Source: PALSA-505 sp035308365
GTDB lineage: Bacteria; Actinomycetota; Actinomycetes; Streptosporangiales; Streptosporangiaceae
Direction: 5' to 3'
DNA: 15,873 bases
Assembly (NCBI GenBank): GCA_035308365.1
Contig: DATGGU010000074.1
Span: 1 to 15,873 of the forward strand
Numbering within the stretch: the stretch's first letter is position 1; the number at the start of each line of letters is the position of its first letter. Positions 13,035 to 15,873 of the stretch are shown here, in pieces. The notes below the pieces were generated by a model. That model had not been told where the DNA came from and ran no database searches. It saw nothing but the letters and a program-made list of their open reading frames with translations. Position numbers and translations under genes: made by a program.

Positions 13035-14390
13035 TCAGGTCTGCGCGGCGAGGTAACCGAGCAGGAGTGCCTCGCTCAGGCAGCTCTTTTCCAGGTCGGC
13101 CAGGTGCACGCTCTCGTTCTCGGAGTGTGCGTTGCTGGCCGGGTCGGCCGGGCCGGTGAGCAGGAGTTCTATGCCCGGGAAGGCGTCGGCCAGGGCCGCC
13201 ACGAACGGCAGCGAGCCGCCGGCGCCTGGCTCCACTGGTTCGTGGCCCCAGGCTTCCAGGCACGCCTGGCGGTAAGCGTCGAAACATGGGCCGGAGGTCT
13301 GGACGGTGTACGGTTTCACCGCCATGTCCGAGGTGACGGTCACCTCCGCGCCCCACGGCGCATTGCCGCGCAGATGCCGGTGCAAGGCGTCCATGGCCCG
13401 CTGGGTGTCGTCCCCAGGCGCGAGCCGGACGCTGACCTTGGCGCGCGCCATGGGAATAAGTTTGTGCACGGCGTTGGCAACGGGGGGAGCGTCGATGCCC
13501 AGAACGGCGATCGCTGGCCGGGTCCACAGCCGGTGCGCGAGCGAGCCGGTTCCGAGCAGGTCAATGTCTGGACGCACCCCGGCGGCCCGCCGCAGGTATG
13601 CCTCCTTCACCTCAAGACCGGAAGGCACTCCCTCGTAAAGACCTTCCACCGCCACGTCGCCGTTATCGTCGTGCAGGGTGGCGATCAGCCTGGCCAGCAC
13701 GGTCAGCGCGTCGGGAACCGGCCCGCCGAACGAACCACTGTGCACGGCATGGTCCAGGGTGCGCACTTCGACGGTGCAGTCGGCGATTCCCCGCAGCGAC
13801 CTGACCAGCGCTGGATGGCCGACGGCCCAGCTGGAGTGGTCGGCGAGCACGACGGCATCGGCGGACAACAGGTCGCCATACTGGCCGAGGAACTCACGCA
13901 GGTGCGCCGATGCGATCTCCTCTTCGCCCTCGATAAAGACCGTGACCCCAACCGGTGGCCGGCCCTCCCAGGCTCGCAGCGCGGCTGCGTGCACAGCGAT
14001 GCCTGCCTTGTCGTCGGCCGTCCCCCGGCCGAACAGTCGCCCATTCCGCTCGGTGGCCTCGAACGGCCGCGAGTCCCACAACTCGATGGGCCCGGCCGGC
14101 ATTACGTCGTGATGTGCGTAGAGCAGGATCGTCGGCGCGCCGGGCGGCGCGCTGATGGAGCCGAACACGGCCGGATGCGCCCCGGGGACCTCCAGCAGCC
14201 TGACATCATCGAGCCCGGAGTCCTTCAGCCACAGCGCGGTGGCTTCCGCCGAATCCCTGACCGGATCAGGGTCGAAACCGCCAGCGCTGACCGATGGTAT
14301 GCTCACCAGCCGTTCGAGCCCTTCACGGATTTCCCCGAATGCGGACTCGATTTTCAGACGCAGATCCCCCGGATTGAAGTCAGCAGGCAA
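13035..14390 (-). CDS. M20-family metallodipeptidase/carboxypeptidase
   Basis: This 451-residue zinc-dependent peptidase is most like the M20 dipeptidases (CNDP/DapE-like proteins). Metal and catalytic positions are visible: H93-x-D95 in YAHHDVMP, D126 in GRGTADDKAG, E156-E157 in FIEGEEEIAS, D184 in LADHSSW and H422 in SNAHSENESVHLAD. The lid/dimerisation domain lies between about residues 195 and 310. Length fits the family. There is no signal peptide, so it acts in the cytoplasm on short peptides or N-acyl amino acids; the exact substrate is unknown. The TTG start at 14390 has AGAAGG about 7 bases upstream. It stands alone, converging with the secreted-protein gene across 640 bases. Confidence 0.92.
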   Translation of the reverse strand: MPADFNPGDLRLKIESAFGEIREGLERLVSIPSVSAGGFDPDPVRDSAEATALWLKDSGLDDVRLLEVPGAHPAVFGSISAPPGAPTILLYAHHDVMPAGPIELWDSRPFEATERNGRLFGRGTADDKAGIAVHAAALRAWEGRPPVGVTVFIEGEEEIASAHLREFLGQYGDLLSADAVVLADHSSWAVGHPALVRSLRGIADCTVEVRTLDHAVHSGSFGGPVPDALTVLARLIATLHDDNGDVAVEGLYEGVPSGLEVKEAYLRRAAGVRPDIDLLGTGSLAHRLWTRPAIAVLGIDAPPVANAVHKLIPMARAKVSVRLAPGDDTQRAMDALHRHLRGNAPWGAEVTVTSDMAVKPYTVQTSGPCFDAYRQACLEAWGHEPVEPGAGGSLPFVAALADAFPGIELLLTGPADPASNAHSENESVHLADLEKSCLSEALLLGYLAAQT

Positions 14391-14723
14391 ATTCCAACCT
14401 TCTTACCGTCCGCCGGGTGCGGCCGTGATCAATATCAAACGGCTCGTCACCGGATCCCCCGTATCCACCGGCAAGGATCGTCCGCATAACGTCGGTCAAG
14501 GCGCGGCACAGCGCTTTACAGGCCAGAAACACACCCTACGGCCGAGGACATCCGCTTGGCGCGACCAGGCAGGCGCAAGACAGCCGATCCCGTGAGAACC
14601 TAGCACCCTTGCACGATACGAACACATGCGGCGGCAAGCAATGGTCGCGTGGGAACCGGTTATCTAGCCAGCCATTTTACCGGCGGATGGTTGTTCCCTT
14701 TGAGCACACTGGTCCCACGGGCA
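14391..14723. other. Intergenic region without recognised gene
   Basis: These 333 bases lie between the dioxygenase stop and the peptidase start, both on the minus strand. I see no frame with a start, ribosome site and typical codon use, no tRNA and no clear terminator. The peptidase promoter should be here: a minus-strand TTGATA occurs near 14440, but no well-placed -10 follows. Confidence 0.5.
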
Positions 14724-15569
14724 TCACGAGGTGGCAGCAGCCACAAGCTCCGGTGGCTCAGCGGCGCCAGGCTCGGCAGCGGACCCGGATTTCGGCTTCA
14801 GGTAGGTCGCTTCATAGTCGACGGTGCACACCAGGGCATCGCGCATGGCCTGGCCGTCCGCGTCGGGCTTAAGCGGGCTTGCGTCATGCAGATAGCGCTC
14901 GTCGTCAAAAACGATTAGCTCGCCTGGCTGAAGTTGGTGCTCAAAATCGGTAGTAACGGCATTAACGTCAAATAGGTGCGTCTCGGCGCCGCCACCAACT
15001 CGGTTGAGTACATAGATGAAGATGAACTCTTCGTCGTCGCGATGGGGGGCGGTCACAACGTTCGTGTAAGTCCTGAAGAGGTTGACGCCAAAGGTTCCCT
15101 TGGATCGCCTGCGATCAGGCGGGATAAGGGTAAGGAAGGCCTTGATGAGTTCCACTGCCTGGGGATCGTGCAGGAGCATGACCCTGGCGTGAATGCGCTC
15201 ACCCTTGATGCCGGCCCGATCCGTGAGGCTGATCGTCTCGTATTCTTCAAGCCGGAGCTCGCCATCATGCCATTCGTAGTAGATGACGTCCCTCGCCCGC
15301 TTGCGGTCTACCGGCCAGTCACCCTTATCGTGACGAATGACACCGTCGACGAAGTAGGTTTGCACGAAGTTGTCACGGAACTTCTCGGGCAGCCCAATGG
15401 CTTGGTCGCTGGTCACTGCGTAACCTTGCTGGAGCAGGTCGCTGTGCATGCGGCCAAGCTCCGCGGGCGGGACCAGGGATCGGCTATCGCTCAAGGTGGG
15501 TACTTTCAAGGAGTCAGCGCCGGCGGCCGGGGCCGGCGTAGTCGGCTGACTACGTATAGTAGTCGACAC
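14724..15569 (-). CDS. Fe(II)/2-oxoglutarate dioxygenase, PF10014-like (amino-acid hydroxylase candidate)
   Basis: This 281-residue protein carries the iron triad H176-R-D178 (TAPHRDDEEFIFIYVLNR) and H228 (FDDERYLHDAS), with R243 placed for 2-oxoglutarate binding, on a double-stranded beta-helix pattern (GGGAETHLFD, LQPGELIVFDD). This matches the 2OG-Fe dioxygenase family PF10014, which contains isoleucine 4-hydroxylase-like enzymes, so a free or carrier-bound amino acid is a likely substrate. The domain starts at about residue 33 (VPPAELGRMHSDLLQQGYAV). The GTG at 15569 is the best in-frame start, but its AGGA is about 17 bases upstream; TTG 15584 is an alternative. The Ala/Glu/Pro C-terminal tail is disordered. 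It lies just downstream of a DUF5753 regulator gene. Confidence 0.83.
   Translation of the reverse strand: MSTTIRSQPTTPAPAAGADSLKVPTLSDSRSLVPPAELGRMHSDLLQQGYAVTSDQAIGLPEKFRDNFVQTYFVDGVIRHDKGDWPVDRKRARDVIYYEWHDGELRLEEYETISLTDRAGIKGERIHARVMLLHDPQAVELIKAFLTLIPPDRRRSKGTFGVNLFRTYTNVVTAPHRDDEEFIFIYVLNRVGGGAETHLFDVNAVTTDFEHQLQPGELIVFDDERYLHDASPLKPDADGQAMRDALVCTVDYEATYLKPKSGSAAEPGAAEPPELVAAATS
15548..15564. promoter_or_regulatory. Inverted repeat at the dioxygenase start
   Basis: GACTAC-GTATA-GTAGTC is a perfect 6-bp inverted repeat within the first codons after the GTG at 15569. It might be an operator or a translation-controlling hairpin, or may mean that the true start lies further downstream. 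Confidence 0.3.
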
Positions 15570-15711
15570 ATTGACGGTGAACAATTTCCTAAGGCCATGG
15601 AATGATGGACGACGCGAGGGTGGGCGGCGCCAACTCCGACTTAGAACCCCAAAACGCCCATCCGATACATGGACGCCCAGGGTATCCCGATGTAGTAACA
15701 AGTTCCCGCGC

Positions 15712-15873
15712 CTATTGTGGAAGGCCGTCCTGGACGGAACGGATCATAGCGCGGGAGTCCTGTTCGGTGAGGGATGAACTCACCAGTTGGTGGTGGGCGC
15801 GGCGGTACTTCGAGACCTCGTCCGGGTCGTCGAGGCTGAAGAAGCCCGCATGGGTTTCTATGTGGACGACGTC
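15712..15873 (-). CDS. C-terminal end of a DUF5753 (Scr1-type) HTH regulator, partial
   Basis: The frame is open from the window edge to a TAG at 15714-15712, giving 53 residues. It reads DVVHIETHAGFFSLDDPDEV, then SKYRRAHHQL and LTEQDSRAMIRSV. This is the characteristic end of DUF5753 domains ('vvYiE..~g...le.p.ev..y...f..L...al...eSralI'), which follow an XRE-type helix-turn-helix in many actinobacterial regulators, often paired with a DUF397 protein. The HTH itself lies beyond the window. The next gene on the same strand is the dioxygenase, 142 bases downstream; no DUF397 gene is seen here. Confidence 0.8.
   Translation of the reverse strand, partial: DVVHIETHAGFFSLDDPDEVSKYRRAHHQLVSSSLTEQDSRAMIRSVQDGLPQ

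Noticed and set aside
12927..14489. 520-codon plus-strand frame opposite the M20 peptidase
   Set aside because: It is the antisense shadow of a gene with all catalytic motifs; the translation shows no family pattern.

Overview
This is high-GC DNA from an actinomycete. The codons end strongly in G or C, GTG/TTG starts are common, and the genes are typical actinobacterial families (Glp/MoeA, a SepX/GlpR-like membrane protein, a DUF5753 regulator, an AICE-type integrase). A relative of Streptosporangiales or Streptomyces would fit, but the window does not fix the genus.

Left end (1-2401): the right-hand end of an integrated mobile element. It holds the tail of an unidentified Cys-rich protein, an AT-richer regulatory gap, an excisionase-like HTH gene (xis) and a tyrosine integrase. 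The integrase frame runs antisense through a tRNA-Ala(CGC) gene on the minus strand, the usual layout when an element has inserted at the 3' end of a tRNA.

Core block (2402-10351): a conserved actinobacterial neighbourhood, also known from the mycobacterial Rv0991c-Rv0996 region. On the minus strand, from right to left, are galU, glp, moaC, a Pro/His-rich repeat ORF, mogA, a RimJ-like GNAT gene and a sepX/glpR-like gene. galU, glp, moaC, the repeat ORF and mogA are joined by four successive 4-base stop/start overlaps (GTGA, GTGA, ATGA, ATGA), so they look like one translationally coupled operon for UDP-glucose, Glp and molybdopterin functions. Divergent from galU, on the plus strand, are 5-formyl-THF cyclo-ligase, an FmdB/Ruc-type zinc-ribbon chaperone candidate with a near-perfect CIRCE operator, and a methylthioadenosine phosphorylase. 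A small two-TM protein gene sits on the plus strand between the GNAT and sepX genes.

Right part (10352-15873): more accessory. A 598-residue Cys-rich secreted protein of unknown function has its own promoter-like sequence and a palindrome in its leader. It is followed by a 134-bp imperfect palindrome (MITE- or terminator-like), the C-terminal remnant of an MDR-type oxidoreductase, and a strong hairpin. On the minus strand come an M20 metallopeptidase, an Fe(II)/2OG dioxygenase of the PF10014 type, and the C-terminal end of a DUF5753 HTH regulator cut by the window edge.

Most unusual points: the coupled, rapidly duplicating 81-bp-repeat ORF inside the molybdopterin operon; the CIRCE site before the zinc-ribbon gene; and the palindrome plus gene debris after the secreted-protein gene.
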